From: Comamonas koreensis
Lineage (GTDB): Bacteria > Pseudomonadota > Gammaproteobacteria > Burkholderiales > Burkholderiaceae_C
Assembly: GCF_014076495.1 (NCBI RefSeq)
Contig: NZ_CP043575.1
Location: 1,674,001-1,738,000 of the forward strand
DNA: 64,000 bases
Reading direction: 5' to 3'
Part shown: in pieces, positions 62,072 through 64,000 of the stretch
How the letters are laid out: the number at the start of each line of letters is the position of its first letter
How positions within the stretch are numbered: position 1 is the stretch's first letter
Program-made: the position numbers and the translations under genes
Notes under the pieces: generated by a model
The model's input: the letters and a program-made list of their open reading frames with translations, nothing else
What the model was told of the DNA's origin: nothing
Database searches by the model: none

Positions 62072-62812
62072 TCAGGCCTTGCCCTGGGAGGCGACTGCAG
62101 CAGCGGCCTTGGCGGCAGCTTCGGCGTCACCCAGGTAGTAGTGGCGCAGCGGCTTCAAGCTGGCGTCCAGCTCATAGACCAGCGGGATGCCGTTGGGGAT
62201 GTTCAGGTTCACGATGTCGCTGTCGGAGACGCCATCGAGGTACTTGATCAGCGCGCGGATGGAGTTGCCGTGGGCGGCGATCACCACCCGCTCGCCGCGC
62301 TGGATGGCTGGCGCAATGGCTTCGTTCCAGAACGGCACGACGCGCTCGACCGTGTCCTTGAGGCATTCGGTCAGCGGCACCTGGTTGGCAGCACCGGCGT
62401 AGCGGCGGTCGGTTTTCTCGCTGCGTGGATCGGTAGACTCCAGCGCGGGCGGCGGGGTGTCATAGCTGCGGCGCCAGACCAGCACCTGCTCATCGCCAAA
62501 CTTCTTGGCGGTTTCGGCCTTGTTCAGGCCTTGCAGCGCGCCATAGTGGCGCTCGTTGAGCTGCCAGCACTTTTGCACCGGCAGCCAGGTGCGGTCCATC
62601 TCGTCCAGGGTGTGCCACAGCGTACGGATGGCGCGCTTGAGCACGCTGGTGTAGGCCACATCGAAGTCATAGCCCTCGGCCTTGAGCAACTGGCCAGCCT
62701 GCTTGGCTTGCGCCACGCCGGTGTCGGTCAGGTCCACATCGGTCCAGCCGGTGAAGCGGTTTTCCAGGTTCCAGGTCGATTCACCATGGCGAATCAGGAC
62801 AAGCTTGTACAT
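62072..62812 (-). CDS. gpmA: 2,3-bisphosphoglycerate-dependent phosphoglycerate mutase
   Basis: The product has 246 aa. The phosphohistidine motif [20 protein letters not shown] is at residues 6-25. [20 protein letters not shown], the substrate-binding Arg/Glu block, and [19 protein letters not shown] carry the second active-site histidine. It interconverts 2- and 3-phosphoglycerate in glycolysis. An Ala-rich tail ([13 protein letters not shown]) extends the C-terminus. It is divergent from the rhodanese gene. Confidence 0.97.
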   Translation of the reverse strand: MYKLVLIRHGESTWNLENRFTGWTDVDLTDTGVAQAKQAGQLLKAEGYDFDVAYTSVLKRAIRTLWHTLDEMDRTWLPVQKCWQLNERHYGALQGLNKAETAKKFGDEQVLVWRRSYDTPPPALESTDPRSEKTDRRYAGAANQVPLTECLKDTVERVVPFWNEAIAPAIQRGERVVIAAHGNSIRALIKYLDGVSDSDIVNLNIPNGIPLVYELDASLKPLRHYYLGDAEAAAKAAAAVASQGKA

Positions 62813-63062
62813 GCAATCCTCGTGCGATAGTCAAAAATCGGTGCGTGTCGCTGGCGGGTGGCGCTAGAGGGGCCTGGGCAGCCCGCCGCATTCACAATGG
62901 CGCCGATTGTAGAGGCAGGCTTAAATCCCAGGGCGCTTGCAGAGCTTGCCAGGCAGCGCCTGGTGCGCGTTGGGGGTGGTGCTAAAGGCTTTTGCCGCGC
63001 AGCGGCATGGTGGCCCTTTTAGAATGTGCGGCTGTTTGAGCATTTTTTGACAAGGGACTTGT

Positions 63063-63470
63063 GTGAACTTTCTGATCGACAACTGGTATCTGATCGTGCT
63101 GGTACTGGGCTCGGGCGCGATGCTGATGATGCCCGCCATGAAGAACATGGGAGGCGGCACGCTCAGCCCCGCCAACGCCGTGGCACTGATCAACCGCGAA
63201 AAAGCCGTGGTGGTGGATGTGTCGGACGCGCAGGAATTCGGCGCCGGCCATATCGCCAATGCCAAGAATGTGCCGCTGGACCAGCTCGAAGCGCAACTGC
63301 CCTCGGTCGTCAAGAACAAGGCCTTGCCGCTGATTCTCGTTTGCGCACAGGGCCAGCGCTCGCAGCGTGCCGTGGCCGTGGCCAAGAAGCTGGGCTACAC
63401 CAATGTGCAGGCCCTGGCCGGTGGCATGAAGGGCTGGCGCGCTGCCAGCATGCCGCTCAAGAAGGCTTGA
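63063..63470 (+). CDS. Membrane-anchored rhodanese-domain protein
   Basis: The product has 135 aa from GTG 63063, with no ATG nearby in frame. One N-terminal helix (WYLIVLVLGSGAMLMM) precedes a rhodanese domain with VVVDVSDAQEFGAGHIANAK and active-site loop LVCAQGQRS (cysteine thiol acceptor). It resembles E. coli YibN in layout and in position before grxC and secB. It probably transfers sulfur or acts in thiol chemistry at the membrane. Confidence 0.92.
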   Translation: MNFLIDNWYLIVLVLGSGAMLMMPAMKNMGGGTLSPANAVALINREKAVVVDVSDAQEFGAGHIANAKNVPLDQLEAQLPSVVKNKALPLILVCAQGQRSQRAVAVAKKLGYTNVQALAGGMKGWRAASMPLKKA

Positions 63471-63559
63471 TTTTTGGGGTTCATGGCCCCAGATACTGGC
63501 TTTAGACACCCACTACAGAGCTGGCGGCCTTGTGCAGGCCGCCGCCGCAGGACACTCCG

Positions 63560-63817
63560 ATGCAAGCTGTAAAGATGTATACCACCGCCGTCTGCCCCTA
63601 CTGCATTCGCGCCAAGCAAGTGCTCAAAGCCAAAGGCGTGGAGCAGATTGAAGAAATCCGCATCGACACCGATCCGGCCCAGCGTGCGGTAATGATGGAG
63701 ACGACCGGCCGCCGCACCGTGCCGCAGATCTTCATTGGCGAGACCCATGTCGGCGGCTGCGATGACCTGATTGCGCTGGACCAGCGCGGCGAGCTGACCC
63801 CCTTGCTCCAAGCCTGA
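63560..63817 (+). CDS. grxC: Glutaredoxin 3
   Basis: The product has 85 aa from ATG 63560. The dithiol active site is CPYC (VCPYCIRAKQVLKAKG), with the cis-Pro and glutathione-binding TVPQIFIGETHVGGCDDL. It reduces mixed disulfides and ribonucleotide reductase using glutathione. It sits between the rhodanese gene and secB, an order shared with enterobacteria. Confidence 0.96.
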   Translation: MQAVKMYTTAVCPYCIRAKQVLKAKGVEQIEEIRIDTDPAQRAVMMETTGRRTVPQIFIGETHVGGCDDLIALDQRGELTPLLQA

Positions 63818-63970
63818 GCCCGCGCATCCCTTCACTGGCCGGCGGGCGCCCGGGCTTTTCCATGCTGACACTTTGCCATTGCATAATGGCAGGCTGCATG
63901 CGAGGGGCGCACACACCGGGCGGCATCGCAGCTGCACTCCATTCCTTTTTCTAGCGAAAGACAGACAACC

Positions 63971-64000
63971 ATGGCGGATCAAGAAAATCCCGTGTTCCAA
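63971..64000 (+). CDS. secB: Protein-export chaperone SecB, first ten codons
   Basis: ATG 63971 follows GAAAGACAGACAACC and encodes MADQENPVFQ before the window ends. This N-terminus is typical of betaproteobacterial SecB, and secB regularly follows grxC. SecB holds preproteins unfolded for SecA. The identification rests on ten residues plus gene order. Confidence 0.7.
   Translation, partial: MADQENPVFQ

Overview
The window is a 64 kb piece of a high-G+C chromosome from a betaproteobacterium, most likely a member of the Comamonadaceae close to Comamonas or Delftia. The basis is gene content and order: a coxB-coxA-(35-aa protein)-ctaG-DUF2970-coxC run followed by SURF1, ctaA, ctaB and SCO, a urease operon with a HupE/UreJ permease, Bug-type (TctC) solute-binding protein, DUF1841, TamAB, RpoH, and gpmA-rhodanese-grxC-secB. 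This is recognition from family knowledge; no search was run.

Layout. 1-2055: AT-rich, gene-poor edge with the start of a membrane histidine kinase (cut by the window), about 1.2 kb of structured DNA without a convincing gene, and tRNA-Arg(CCT); this looks like the border of an acquired segment. 2293-9381: a MOSC protein with an alkyltransferase-like tail, then the TamA/TamB outer-membrane assembly pair. 9384-19624: a vWA/MoxR pair, a two-haem cytochrome c, DUF1841, a KefB/C-type antiporter, a LysE exporter, a 267-bp cloverleaf-like palindromic repeat, TrmL, ComF and a BioC-like methyltransferase. 19926-29777: a complete aa3-type cytochrome c oxidase locus (subunits, copper delivery, haem A synthesis, assembly factors); its subunit II carries both a cytochrome c domain and an OmpA-like peptidoglycan-binding domain. 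29816-36361: urease (ureD divergent from ureA-hupE-ureB-ureC-GNAT-ureE-ureF-ureG).

36380-42475 is the least ordinary part: six tightly packed minus-strand genes encoding a Bug binding protein, a sterol-desaturase-type membrane hydroxylase, a fatty acid desaturase, a ketoacyl synthase III fused to a haem-oxygenase-like diiron domain, an uncharacterised protein and a gamma-glutamylcyclotransferase-like protein. It reads as an undescribed lipid- or hydrocarbon-modifying pathway.

42648-64000: housekeeping and stress genes: rpoH, cutA, a DeoR regulator, a large secreted metallophosphoesterase with a C-terminal sorting-like tail, ftsY, two M16 peptidases, rsmD, coaD, a zinc metallopeptidase, three small envelope/stress proteins (BON, DUF883-like, DUF1328), a NarX/NarL-type two-component pair, a single-domain response regulator, a MoeB/ThiF enzyme, CtpA, GpmA, a membrane rhodanese, GrxC and the first codons of secB. 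Intrinsic terminators are clear after rpoH, the phosphoesterase, ftsY, the BON gene, the NarL-type regulator and ctpA. A further perfect terminator lies inside the first codons of tamA.
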